A stretch of 64,000 bases of DNA from Amphibalanus amphitrite. Taxonomy: Eukaryota; Arthropoda; Thecostraca; Balanomorpha; Balanidae. The number at the start of each line of letters is the position of its first letter. Positions within the stretch are counted from its first letter, which is position 1. Position numbers and translations under genes: made by a program. Below, one piece after another: positions 1 to 10,971 of the stretch. The notes beneath the pieces were generated by a model. That model did no database searches and had not been told where the DNA came from. It saw only the letters and a program-made list of their open reading frames with translations. The stretch covers positions 124,001-188,000 of the forward strand of contig NW_024881568.1 of assembly GCF_019059575.1 (NCBI RefSeq). The letters are read 5' to 3'.

Positions 1-77
1 ACCGCCAAATTTTCTCGGTGAATGACAGCCTCGATCGATCACTGACCGATTCCCCATTCACCCGTCGACTCAGCCTC

Positions 78-143
78 GGACTCTGGACAGCGGACAGACC
101 ACGTGACGCCGGACTCTGGACAGCGGACAGACCACGTGACGCC
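78..143. repeat. 33-bp tandem duplication (2 copies)
   Basis: Two adjacent identical 33-base units, each containing GGACAGCGGACAGACC followed by ACGTGACGCC. Short CGTGGTCCGT repeats follow near 355-395. The open frames over this stretch are by-products of GC-rich repeats and are not supported as genes. Confidence 0.8.
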
Positions 144-429
144 GGAGCCAGGTGTGCGCGGTGGTCCGTGACCGGCTGTCCCCGTCCCGACGGTGCCCCG
201 GGCGCCCTGTCAGCTTGCGGAGGGTACGGTACGGCGCCCCGGGCATCGTGTCAACTGTCAACCATCGGAGGGTTGACCGGTCTGTTCGGCGCCCCGGGCG
301 GTGTCGGCGGGGTCCGAAATAACCAGGTGCCCCCGTTAGTCGCGTCTTACCGCCGTGGTCCGTCGTGGTCCGTCGTGGTCCGCCACGGTCCGCCGTCAGG
401 CCCTGTCGGCGGCTCTGCGGTCTGATGCT

Positions 430-1778
430 GTCGGCGCCCAGCGGGGGCCGACAGGGGACCTGCAGCGCGTGCGGTGCTCGGTTTGGAGGTAATTAGACGC
501 CCAGTGGGAGTTTGACCGGCGAGTGACCCGGGGCGGCGGGCGGGAGGCCGCGGGCGCTCCACGTCCGCTCTGGTTAACGGGCCAGTGCAATTAGACGGAA
601 CAGGAGCATTTGGGATAGGTGATTGTATGCATTGAATATATACAGAATATCGTAAAAAAGCAAGGGAAATTTGCATGCCTGCACAACAATTCTTAAGAAT
701 TATTGCGGACAAAAACAAGATGAATGAACTTACAAATAATACATTGCTTTTCCTAAGTAAATATGCTGATTCAATGCGTCGCAAAATTAGTTTCTAGACG
801 TAGCAAAGTTTAACAGCTTTATTCAATTTCCATAACTACTAAAAAAAGTCAAATAGAAGGACGTAGCCAAGCATATCAGCCACGATTTTTGCAGCACATT
901 TTCTTCGCTAGCGCTCCATTCGATGGAATAATCAATGATCAATCATCCATTTAAAGTTGCGTAAATAATCTAAGCTTAGTACCGTCTGCGGGGCTCAAAC
1001 AACATTGTTCGAAGATTAAGATGTATTCCGCTCGCGCTATCTGAAATACAAAAGCGACCATCCAGCAAAACAGTCATCGTCTTTTCGACATCGATTAGCC
1101 ACACTCGGCTGATCCCGGAGCGTTTTAAGCTTGATCTGCATACCCGCCTGTCATCAACCGAAATTGGTATGTTAATTCACGAGACTAACGCAGCCTGTCA
1201 ATCACTGGGTCGTGTTTGCGTGAGAAAACATGCACGGCTCTCGAGAGAAGATGCCGTTTTCGCCGGCACCCAAAATGGAACAGCGGTCGCCCCCAGACAC
1301 TGCGTCATTCATCTCCATAAAACCGTTAAACTGCTACCATGACGCCGAACATCGGCCGAAAATTCGGGCTCAGGTCGTCTTGGGTGTCAGTGAGGTATTC
1401 GATTTGCATAAGCCAATCGTGTTGGTGCGTCACTTTCGCCGGACACCTCTGCTTTCTCCTGTTTGTCAGCCGAATTCCGGCGTTTGTGGCGCAGTGTGAA
1501 CTGCTTTATTAGGTGCCTGGGATGACTGATGTGCGGACAGGGCCTGCGCCCGGAGGGTCGCGCTGTTTGGATGGTATTGGAGCTCTCTGACACCGATCTG
1601 GCGTCTCAGCGTCTGTCTGCTCCACTCGCTTGGGAATGGAATCTGTAATAAATGACAATCGAACTGACGATAGACATAACGTTTATGTTGGTCAAAGTCA
1701 TCGTGGCTTGTAAATAAGATGTCTGTGCCCTCGATACCATGGTATAAGTGACTTTGAGGCCGGATAGGGACGCCTTAT
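430..1778. other. Unannotated stretch, no gene seen
   Basis: I see no convincing coding region, RNA gene or mobile element here. The open frames are short, lack recognisable motifs and lack paired splice signals. It ends at the TTAA that opens the first TTAA-flanked element. Confidence 0.5.
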
Positions 1779-2332
1779 TTAACCCGCGCCCGGCTGGGGG
1801 TCCTGGATTTCCACGCCCTGCTGGGGGGGGGGTGTTTGAACACCCCCCCCCCCTTGTAACTCGGCTCCTGGGCCACGTAGCGATACGCGAAAGGCGGCGT
1901 TCGAAAGAGCGTCAAAAATAATGACGAAATCACTTCAGTCAATTTTTTGGTCAGGTCAAAAGTCAGGTCACCAGAAGTCATTGAAGACAAAATTTCGCCG
2001 ATTTCCAGGTCGAATGTCGAAAATTTCCAAGAAGTCAACGCATAACTCGGGAACCAATAGAGCTACAGCGCCGCAAAAAAGCGCATTCGATAGCCCTATT
2101 AACGCCCTTTCTGAGTGATTCTCTCAGATTTGACCTAACGTCAACGGGTTTGCCTGCAGGGGGCAAAAACTGCAAAAATAGCCGATTTTTTCTGAAACAG
2201 TTTCTCTGCAATAACTTTTGACCCAAGCCTTGTACGAGCTTACTTTTACCGGCATCGTGTTCCTCTCGTCAGGACGCATCGAATAAACTATAACTTGACC
2301 TTGAAAGGTCAACTTGAAAATTTGACCTCAGG

Positions 2333-2347
2333 TCAAGGTCATGACCT
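2333..2347. promoter_or_regulatory. Overlapping TCAAGGTCA and AGGTCATGACCT sites
   Basis: TCAAGGTCA (2333-2341) is the extended monomer site used by FTZ-F1/SF-1/ERR-class nuclear receptors. It overlaps a perfect zero-spaced palindrome AGGTCATGACCT (2336-2347). The same arrangement is in copy 2 of the element at 21077-21088. The sequence match is direct; binding or regulatory function is inference. Confidence 0.4.
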
Positions 2348-2879
2348 GACCGGAAAGGGTCATGTTGCATATCAGTCGATCCGTATCGTCGAGCTGAACA
2401 CATCTAAGGCGTTTTCATCGCTCTAGCATGCCTCTATTAAAAGTTATTTGCGAAAAACTGTTAGATACCATTCGTGACCTAAGATGACCTCAGGGCATAA
2501 ACAAGGGTCACGGACACCATTTTCATGTTCAGTGTGTCTAAACCACTTGTAATTCAGTGTTTGGGAGTGTTTATAATGTCTTTCATCCAAAAGAGGCGCA
2601 TTTCAATTTTCTCCCATTGACTTATAATGGGGAGGTCGCAAAATTGACCTGACCTTAGGTCATCGATATCAAAATTCTGAGATATACATTTTGTACATGC
2701 TATTGCTCTTAGCAATCGCTGAAAGTTTCAAAGCGGTCGATCACTCGGTGTAGCTATGACAGACATTGAAACTTTTTATGAGGTGAGGTCACTTCAAGTG
2801 ACCTGGTGACCTGACCTTGAATGACCTTGGTCTGAAATTTTCACAACATGTATATAGAATTGGTGTATGATGAGGTGTA

Positions 2880-3166
2880 CACTGAAAACAATTTAACCCA
2901 AGGCTGGCGAGTAAACCGGTGTTTTACAGGTACCCCTATCCGCAACCATTTTTAACCACCCTCCCAGGAGTAGTGCTAGGTCCCATGGCGGTGTAGTCGT
3001 ACTTGCTCTGAGCGGATATAACCGCTGTCAGCGAACAAGTCCGCTGAGAGCAGGGACGACTACACTGCAATGGGACCTTACTGTACTCCTGGGAGGGTGG
3101 TTAAAAATGGTTGCGGATAGGGGTACCTGCAAAACACCGGTTTACTCGCGGGCCTTGGGTTAAATT
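2880..3166. mobile_element. Foldback (inverted-repeat) element, copy 1, right tip displaced
   Basis: The two halves are long inverted repeats: the left arm from CACTGAAAACAATTTAACCC pairs with a right arm ending GGGTTAAATT, around a central palindromic section near 3005-3055. The missing right tip (ATTGTTTTCAGTG) is at 4921-4934, so another insertion has split the element. When rejoined, a GTAC lies on both sides of the tips. No ORF; non-autonomous. The intact relative is at 11938-12237. Confidence 0.75.
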
Positions 3167-3432
3167 TCGAGATATTCGCGAAAAACCACAAGGGGGTGTT
3201 CAAACACCCCCCCCCCCAAGCAGGGCGCGGGTTAATCTTCATATGTGTTTTAGCTCAGGTACCTAACAACTGGCGAGAGAATTCTCGGCAGCAAGTCTGC
3301 CACCAATTAGCCGTATAAGGACGCTGAACTGCAATAGTTTCACGAATGATCCATCCGGGTTTTTATACTCATATGAGTCGCACCTTCTACAACTTGCCGT
3401 CTAACTTACTTACCCACACCTTCCAACCAGTG
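3167..3432. repeat. Duplicated flank, left copy (matches 4950-5215)
   Basis: About 266 bases starting with the right terminus of element A (GATATTCGCGAAAAACC and a C-tract) and running into unique flank up to CTTCCAACCAGTG. It is almost identical to 4950-5215, differing in a C-tract length and a few substitutions (TTAA versus TTAT, TCTAAC versus TCGAAC). The two copies bracket the reverse transcriptase fragment. Confidence 0.8.
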
Positions 3433-4755
3433 TAAGTCCTTTCCATAATTCCTGTCATCTCCAAGGTTGTCGAGCGTGTGGTGCAGCGGCAGTTGCTCTC
3501 ATACATGTCCGACAATCACCTCCTGTCCCAATCCCAGCACGGTTTCCGCCCCCGTCACTCCACTGAGACCGCTCTGCTCACAGTCACAAACCGGATCTTC
3601 TCCAATATGGACCGTAGCCACCTCTCACTCCTTTGCCTCTTGGACCTCAGCAAGTGTTTTGACGTCATTCCACACAACCAGCTCCTTACCAAACTCCAGC
3701 AGTACAACATTCACCCAGCCTGGTTCGACTCCTATCTCTCCGGTCACACTCAGTCCGTTTCTATCACATCTTCCTCTGGTGACAGAGTGGTCTCAGATCC
3801 CCTCCCTAATACCATGGGTGTCTTCCAGGGATCTGTCCTTGGTCCTCTCCTGTTCACCATATACGCCAACGACCTCAGCCTGCACGCGCCGGACGCTCAT
3901 GTGACCCAGTACGCTGACGACACCCAAATCCTTCTATCCGATACCAAACGCAACCTTCCTTACCTCATCCAACGCATGGAAACCACCCTCTGCACCCTTT
4001 CGTCATGGTTCCATGCCCATGGTCTAAAGCTCAACGCATCCAAAACTGAAATCCTCCTCCTTGGTACCAAACAGAACACACGTGGCCTATCCCCTGTCAG
4101 CGTACGGGTCGGTGGGGAGACCGTTCAGGAGAGCCTGACCGTGAAAAACTTGGGCTTGATCTTTGATCGCCACCTTACCTGGGACGCGCACGTCAGTGAC
4201 GTGGTCCGTCGATGCATTGGCCTCCTGATCGGTCTCCGTCACCTGAGGCATTACCTCCCGCGGGGTGTTCTGTGAGCTGTTGTTGACAGTCTTGTCCTCT
4301 CGCGCGTGAGATACTGTATTTCTGTTTATGGCGGCGGAACCTCAAAGAATGATGCGAGGCTTCTGAACATTATCAACTTTGCGACGAGAGTGATCACTGG
4401 CTTAAGAAAATACGACCACATTTCTCACGCACGAGAGGACCTCAGACTTCTCTCCCCCTTACAAATGTATGAGGTGTCGACTTTGACGGTAGCCCATAAG
4501 GCGATCACCAATGGCGAGCCTGTGGACATCTCTACTCTGTTCACTACGTTTCGTGACTCGCGCCAGCAGTCCGAGCGCAGTACGCGTCAGGATCGCCTTT
4601 TGAGGCCTCCTGCTATGCGAACGGCCGCCAGGCAGCGATCGTTTTTATATCGCGCAACATCACTTTTAAATGAACTGCCTGTGAGTATCGTTGAGCTGGA
4701 CCCCACTTCTTTCAAACGTGCCGTGAAGATAGTTAAGTGTAATAGGGATATGTAG
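3433..4755 (+). pseudogene. Truncated L2/CR1-like non-LTR reverse transcriptase
   Basis: This encodes the reverse transcriptase part of a non-LTR retrotransposon. In one frame it reads VISKVVERVV, HGFRPRHSTETALL, CLLDLSKCFD, GSVLGPLLFTIYANDL and the catalytic QYADDTQ, followed by the thumb and C-terminal region (SRVRYCISVYGGG, LLNELP). The HGFRPRHST motif and layout point to the L2/CR1 group; I could not refine the clade. It is broken in two ways. The 5' half, including any endonuclease, is missing from about 3433, and an in-frame TGA at 4273-4275 separates the two open parts (3478-4275 and 4306-4755). The usual GVPQG motif reads GVFQG. The non-coding 3' end runs to about 4918, where it joins the remainder of the foldback element through a TAAATT shared with 3161-3166. 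Confidence 0.85.
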
Positions 4756-4949
4756 TGGGAGGGGGAGGGGGCATAGGAGTGCAAGCTTTATGATGTGCAC
4801 GTGTGCCTGATGTTTGCCTGTTTTACCCATTCCGCCTTTTACCTGTTTTTATATTGTGACTATCGGCACAGAATAGCCACGCCGGTGTATGTGGAGTGCT
4901 GGCAAAAGTCAATATACATAAATTGTTTTCAGTGTACCAGCCGCCGTTT

Positions 4950-5215
4950 TTGAGATATTCGCGAAAAACCACAAGGGGGTGTTCAAACACCCCCCCCCCC
5001 AGCAGGGCGCGGGTTATTCTTCATATGTGTTTTAGCTCAGGTACCTAACAACTGGCGAGAGAATTCTCGGCAGCAAGTCTGCCACCAATTAGCCGTATAA
5101 GGACGCTGAACTGCAATAGTTTCACGAATGATCCATCCGGGTTTTTATACTCATATGAGTCGCACCTTCTACAACTTGCCGTCGAACTTACTTACCCACA
5201 CCTTCCAACCAGTGC
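4950..5215. repeat. Duplicated flank, right copy (matches 3167-3432)
   Basis: The original right end of element A plus about 200 bases of flank, duplicated on the other side of the reverse transcriptase fragment. Bases 4925-4949 (the foldback tip and CCGCCGTTTT) are present here but missing from the left copy. Confidence 0.8.
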
Positions 5216-5216
5216 A

Positions 5217-5940
5217 TGCAGGCCCTCCGTCAGGATGCTGCCCATGGTGATGACTGATGTCAGGCTAGTTTTGAAGATGTCATCATAGTGTTATTTATAT
5301 TTTTCATTACAAATACACTAAGTAGCAAATACACGAGGCTTCCCACAGATCGGCCTGAATCCTCTCCCCCTCCTCCTCCTAACGATGTAGCCATTCCCGG
5401 CTGTTGACTGCACCTTTCATAGGCGATTACCCGCCCGCACCACTGCACCCTGGAATCAGCCGACCCGGTGGCCGACTAAAGCCAAAATACGAGGCCGCAT
5501 GCCGCATAAAGCCTGACACCAGCTCCGAAGCCGGGCAATTAATTGTTGTTTTCCTGGCCGGCCGGCCATTTACATCTCATAGATCAGCTGTGTTCCGGGC
5601 TCGCAGGCTGTGTAACGGCTCGGCTGCCGCTGTCCGTTATTGTTTCGACCCGATGTGGACGTGCTGGACGAGCCCTAATTGGCTGCCGTGTGGCGGTCAG
5701 CGCTGACGGGGCTGTGTGTACGGTATGTACCATACACAAATGGAGCTCAGAGGGCTGCTGGGCTAGTAGCCCTAGCCCATGCTAGACAGCAACACAAGAC
5801 GTGCTGAGGCTAACTGCGTTTCCGTGAGACGCCAGATCGCTGTCTGCCTGAAATAATTGATCAATCATTAGAGACAGCTGCCGACCACCTCTACCTCTCA
5901 AACATTTAGCATGACTCCACTTTCGCCGTCCTGTAACCAT
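5217..5940. other. Unannotated stretch
   Basis: No gene, RNA or repeat recognised. The ORF at 5404-5706 has no family resemblance that I can see. Confidence 0.4.
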
Positions 5941-6343
5941 CAGCTGGGGCATTCCACGATAGATCGTACCAGGCCCGTCACCCTCATCTCTCAGATTTGA
6001 ATGAAAATTGGTACAAGGGGTAATCATAGGCTCCAAAAACACCTGCCAAAATATCAGACTTCTCAGATGAAAACTTGTTGAGTTACATTGCATAATATTT
6101 TCTAAACTTCAGATTGTAAGGGTGAGTTTGATGAGCTATAACTAAAAAACGAGCTAAGCAAGCAACAAACGGTAAACAGCTTTGAACTAACGATGAATCA
6201 AAGATTAATACAGTATTTTTAAAATTGGAAAGAAAAGCTTAACATATTTTAAAAAGTCGTTGTATTTTTTTTTAATTGTCTATAATGGCCCTTGGGACCA
6301 AATTTTCGCCATTTTTATTTCTTCAAAATAAACCTCAGGTCCT

Positions 6344-7380
6344 TTAACCCTCGCCGGACCTATTGGTTTTCTACATACGCCCCGGCCGAGGGGGGGGGGG
6401 CGGGTACGACCCCCCCTCGCCGTTTCGCCCCTGGTGGAGCTAGCGCGTCGCGGAAAAAACGAGCGTGTGCGCCGTAACGAGACGCAGAGATTGGTACCCG
6501 ATTTTAAGGTCCTAGGTCAACCGGTGACCTCTGAGGTCAGGTCAAGTGCCCAAAGGTACGGTTCAGTTTTTGGTGAATAACTTCGCGGAAAATGGCCGCA
6601 GAGCCGCGATTTTGGCAGCATCGTGTTTGCCTTGCTCAGGCGCGTCGAATGATATACTTTTTGTTCGGGTCAGGTCAACTTGGGGTGTTGACCTCAGGTC
6701 AAGGTCAGGTCAGCACCCTAAGGTCACGAAGTTGTCGAAAGGGGTCATGTCGCATATCATTCGATTCGGCAGGTCTTCCTGAGTCCATTGGTGGCTTTCC
6801 CGGCTCGCTAGCTCAATTTGATCAAGAGTTATTGACGAAAAACTAATATGACCTTGATGACGTCATAAATGACGTCACGCAAGGTCAACATTGCAAAAGT
6901 GACGCATCTAACCTTGCAAGGAGTGCATCAAATCACGATTCTGTGTGCTTGAGATAGGTGGAGATCGTTCCCGGCGCCAGAATAGCAGTTTGGATTTTTC
7001 CCCATTGACTTATAATGGTGAGGTCACGAAAATGACCTGACCTCATATGACCTTTAGGAAAAATCCGAGATATACAAGTTGTGAGACTCATAATGGATAC
7101 CAGATCCTGCAAGTTTCATTTCCCTGTGACATCTCCTCTGGCAGTGAGGGCGTTGCGAAGTTGCGACATCTGAAGACCGTGCAGAGGTTCACTTATGACG
7201 TCATAGGTCAGTGACCTGACCTGACCCAAAAATGCGGTTGGTGTCAAAAGATGCGGCTTGGATCAAAGGTCAGGTATGCCAAGTTTCAGCTCTCTATCGC
7301 CGGTGTATTCGGAGCTATCGCGAAAAAACCCTATGGGGGGGGCGGCACCCGCCCCCCCCCCCTCGGCCGGCGAGGGTTAA
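6344..7380. mobile_element. TTAA-flanked non-coding DNA element, family B
   Basis: It begins TTAACCCTCGCCGG at 6344 and ends CCGGCGAGGGTTAA at 7380, a perfect 14-base inverted terminus including TTAA. A G/C-homopolymer block sits just inside each end. The interior carries repeated (A)GGTCA half-sites, for example around 6668-6724. No ORF with recognisable motifs. piggyBac-type ancestry is inferred from TTAA plus CCC. Confidence 0.7.
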
Positions 7381-7439
7381 AATCGACATACAAAAAATTA
7401 GAAAGGTGTTCTTTCTATAAGTTCCTCATTTAAATGTAT

Positions 7440-8150
7440 ACAAAATGGGTTTCCGGGGGGTCGGTACGACCCCAGCTCGCCGTTTCGCCTCTAATGGAGC
7501 TAGAACCTTGCGGAAAAACGAGCATGTGCGCCGTTACAAGATGCATCGAATGATACCACATTTTAAGGTCTCGGGTTCATTGGTGACCCATGAGGTCATT
7601 TCAAGTGACCCGAATTGCGGGTCCGGTTTTTGATAGATAACTTCGCAACAAATGGTCGCAGAGCCGCGATTTTAGCATCTTTGTGTTTGCCTAGCTCCGG
7701 CGCGTCGAATGGTATACTGTTTGTTCTGGTGAGGTCAGCTTAAGTCGCTGACCTCGGGTCAGCAGTCAGCACACTGCCGTGTACTTGGCTCCGCTCCCCG
7801 ACCGGGCGGCCCAGCCGGCAGCCAGCCCCCGGGCATCACGTGACCGCCCCGAGTCCGCGGCAAAGCCAACCAGCGCGGCGCTGGACAAACAGCGCCGCCA
7901 CAGAGATGGTTAACAGTCGGGTCAGGCCACAAAGCTGGGTGAATGAGATCATATTGCACATCATTCGATTCGCAAGGTCTTTCCGAGTCCATTGGTAGCT
8001 TTCCCGTCTCTTTAGCTCAATTTGATCGAGAGTTATTGACGAAAAACTCTTATGACCCTAGTGACGTACGAATGACGTCACGCAAGGTCAACAATGCAAA
8101 AGTGAGGCAAAAATGACTTCAATTGAACTTTCAGTAACCAGTGATGTCAC
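7440..8150. repeat. Partial second copy of family B
   Basis: Bases 7455-7760 and 7930-8150 follow 6390-6690 and 6735-6950 closely (CGCCGTTTCGCC, GGAAAAACGAGC, GAGTCCATTGGT, AGCTCAATTTGATC). A GC-rich block of about 170 bases at 7765-7935 is not in the other copy and may be an insertion. The terminal TTAA ends are not preserved. Confidence 0.6.
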
Positions 8151-8689
8151 TAGGCAGCTTTACCACACCATGTGTAGGCTCTCTTCCGAAATCACAATTC
8201 GAGACCATTACGGTAACGCAAAATAAGTACATTTATAGAAAGAACACCTTCCTAATTTTTTGCATACTTCTTAAAAATGATCCAAAAATGTTTTTAAGTA
8301 AATAAAAATTCAAAAAAATTTGGTCCCAAAGGCATAAAAATGCAAATGAAAGGAAACTCTAGGTGTTTTATATCAAAAATAGTGTATATTTCAAAATTTT
8401 AAAAATGCATATAATTCTTTGTTTCAATGCAAGTTCAATGCCGTATAGCATTTGGCATTTGAATTATCCGTCTTACAGTTACAGCCCGCCAAACTTGGGG
8501 CTGCAACGCAAGATCCAAAACATGTTATACACTATAACTCAAAAACCACTCATCTGATAAGCCTGAAATTGTTACAGGAGGATTCAGAGCCCCTGATTAC
8601 CCCTTAGACCAATTATCGTTAAAATCTGAGAGATGAGGGTGTCAAATTGGAAAAAAGTGGTACGATCTATCGTGGAATGCCCCAGCTGT

Positions 8690-9252
8690 CAGAGCCTTGA
8701 GCCGCTGGCCATACAGCCGCTCTCTGCACGGGAGGAAGGGCGATCCGCCGAAAAAGCCGACCGGGAGACGGACGTTTCAATTTACCTGTCCGGGTGAAGG
8801 ATCAGATAGCTGCGTCGGGTTTTGCGCCGGCTACCGTGCGCATGAGGCGGGAGAGGGTAAAACATCGACAGGCCAGATAAGGCAGAACGGCGGCGAACTG
8901 TCTTGGTTACTAGCGTCGCCCAGCACACGCATTCTTCGCTCTTTACGGTTGTGATGTTTTGACAGGAGAATGCCGAAGCATTCAAGCAACTGGCAACCGA
9001 AAATGGTTATGCTCGTCACTACAAAAAGACGAATATGGGCAAGGATTGTACTGTGGAATGCAAAAAGTTGAGTCGCACTGAGCCCACCCATTTCATTGAA
9101 TGTACTAACGGACGGAGAAGCCGTTTAAAACTACTCCATTTTAGCTTTCTTTTCACGTCTATACGAAATTTTGGAAATTGGAGCAGGTGTTCGTAAGAGC
9201 TTTATATAGGAAACCTTTTGCATACTCATCAGCTCCTAGCTTTCGTGATGTG
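8690..9252. other. Unannotated stretch
   Basis: Nothing recognised between the 2.7-kb inverted-end element and the next TTAA element. Confidence 0.4.
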
Positions 9253-10143
9253 TTAACCCTCGCATGTGTGCGGCGTTTGCCAGCTTCTAATGTGTAGAGG
9301 GGGGGGGTCAGTTGGATCCCCCCCCCCTTGCCGTTTGGCCCCTGATCGAGCTAGAGCTTCGCGGAAAAAACGAGCGTGTTGCCCGTGACGAGAGGAAGCC
9401 GATGATACCCAATTTTAAGGTCCTAGGTCATTGATTGACCTTCCACGTCAGGTCAATGACCCAAAGTCGGGAAAATCGGGACCTGTTAGAAAGTCGTAAA
9501 GTGTGGCTGCTAAGGGGTTTTCGGGGTGCTGATCACGAATATCGTGTTAGTTTTGATCACAGATGATGTCTTGAAGCATTTAGACCAGGTCGGGTCAGGT
9601 CAGGTCAGGTCAACCAGTAGGCGTCGTGACGGGTATTCGTAGTACATGTCAACCGCCTCTGACAGCTTCGTAACATGTTACGAAGTCACCAAAACTACTT
9701 CGTAAATGTTCAAATGGTTGCTAAATTCGAATTCAGCTCCAAAAACTAGCCTAGAAACATGTAAAACTCGAAAAAGTGACCCGAGGTCACCCGAGGTCAC
9801 CAAAGGTCAATGACCTGACCTGACCTTCAGGTGACCTTGACACACACGGGAGTAACATCAAATCACATGTTTGAACGCTTGAAACCACGAAAAGCTTGCA
9901 AACACGCGGCTAGTGCGAGCCGACATACGCGAAATCGCGATTCCGGCCAAACATGGTCTTGGAAAAGAGGTCACAGGTCAAAGGTCATTTGGGTCAGGGT
10001 CATGAAATTTTCAGGGTAGGTGTAAAATTGATCAATGCGAGGGTACTGAAAATTTCGTCGCAATCGGCAGCTTTTTACGCGAGTTATTCGCGAAAAACCA
10101 TGGGGGGGGTCCATCCGACCCCCCCTACACATGCGAGGGTTAA
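9253..10143. mobile_element. TTAA-flanked non-coding DNA element, family C
   Basis: It opens TTAACCCTCGCATGTGTG and closes CACATGCGAGGGTTAA, matching inverted ends with TTAA at both. Poly-G and poly-C tracts sit just inside (9300-9328; 10102-10126), as in families A and B. A run of four GGTCA units lies at about 9592-9613, with further half-sites at 9788-9835 and 9970-10005. No ORF with motifs. Confidence 0.7.
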
Positions 10144-10204
10144 AAGTCTCGAAATCTCCACAGCTGCCTGTCAATACATACAGAACAATATATTCCTGCC
10201 CGGG

Positions 10205-10320
10205 GCCGGGATGATTCAATAAATGTCAACGAGGTTTTTTTAGCGAAAACTCCGAGGGCCGTTAGGCCCGAGGTGCTTTTCGCTAAAAAAGCGAGGTGAC
10301 ATTTATTGAATTCCCGGCCT
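10205..10320. repeat. 116-bp near-perfect hairpin
   Basis: The left arm (GGCCGGGA, TTCAATAAATGTCA, TTTTTTTAGCGAAAA, CTCCGAGGGCC) pairs with the right arm almost without a loop around 10260. It is probably a small foldback/MITE remnant; no TIR class is assigned. Confidence 0.7.
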
Positions 10321-10386
10321 TAGGGCTGGAAGGTGTTTCCCATACCTGCCAAAAAGCTCACAACTATAATTGATAGTGACGTCAGC

Positions 10387-10434
10387 AGCCGTGTGGTTCA
10401 ACGCGTTTAACCACACCCCTTGAACCACACGGCT
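10387..10434. repeat. 15-bp stem inverted repeat
   Basis: AGCCGTGTGGTTCAA at 10387-10401 and its exact reverse complement at 10420-10434, with an 18-base loop. Confidence 0.7.
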
Positions 10435-10917
10435 GGCAATATTAAAGCACTGCATTAAACTTTGAAAAGTGTGGTACAGTGCACGTGCCATTAAAATGTC
10501 TGGATGTCTCGATTTAATCATGCAATGTAGCAGGTATGGGAAAGCTCAATCAAACACCGGCTGTCAGTCTTTCATCAAAAGCCGTGTAGACAATAACGTG
10601 GTCAGATGAAGTCCAGCCGTCACACCCGGCTAGTCGTCTGGCGGGGCGCGCCTTCACCCTCCGACTCGTCCCGGGGGCGTGCCCCACAGTGCGGCGATTG
10701 TTGCGTCTCACCTATTTGAGGTATGCCGGGGTATACGTCAGTCCTTTCCGGCCTGTCGGCTGTCACTCAACTCTGAGTTTTTAAACAAGAGCTGCTGATT
10801 AGAGACAGGCAAAAGCCAGATGAGGTGACGATATTGTTTTGTTTTTGTTTTTAGGAAAAGTGACAGATACGATATGGCGCAAGACGTCAAGGCTCTGCGT
10901 CGTGGTGCAATGCTCTG

Positions 10918-10945
10918 CACCTAGCACCACTAGTGGTGCTAGGTG
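10918..10945. repeat. Perfect 28-bp palindrome
   Basis: Bases 10918-10945 are self-complementary with no spacer, centred on ACTAGT. It could be a foldback remnant or a dimeric protein-binding site; nothing nearby decides. Confidence 0.8.
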
Positions 10946-10971
10946 TTCCAAAGGCATAACATGTTACAAAT

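Larger units (their letters stand above)
1779..5016. mobile_element. TTAA-flanked non-coding DNA element, family A, copy 1 (interrupted)
   Basis: The element opens with TTAACCCGCGCCC at 1779 and its right end reads GGGCGCGGGTTAA at 3223-3235 and GGGCGCGGGTTAT near 5004-5016. TTAA target sites with ends starting CCC are the hallmark of the piggyBac superfamily; that assignment is inference because no transposase is present. The body has poly-C/poly-G tracts near both ends and many AGGTCA half-sites in both orientations. The body runs to about 2879. There a foldback element has inserted, and that in turn was split by a non-LTR insertion, so the right terminus now occurs twice. A second copy lies at 19157-21700. 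Confidence 0.7.
5946..8683. mobile_element. 2.7-kb DNA element with long inverted termini
   Basis: The left end GGGGCATTCCACGATAGATC (5946 on) is the reverse complement of the right end, which finishes GGAATGCCCC at 8683. The similarity continues inward for about 100 bases, through a CTCATCTCTCAGATTT block and a GGGGTAATCA block on both sides. More inverted pieces lie further in (TTGGGACCAAATTT at about 6293 against 8318; AATTAGAAAGGTGTTCTTTC at about 7397 against 8245). AGCT flanks both ends and may be a 4-bp target duplication. No transposase ORF. It encloses the TTAA-flanked elements listed next. Confidence 0.65.

Noticed and set aside
18-425. 135-aa ORF at the window start
   Set aside because: Spans a tandem duplication and GC-rich repeats, no motif, open on both strands.
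2880-3166. Assigning the foldback element to piggyBac because of internal TTAACCC
   Set aside because: The inverted repeat extends beyond the TTAA (CACTGAAAACAAT), so TTAA is internal and not the target site.
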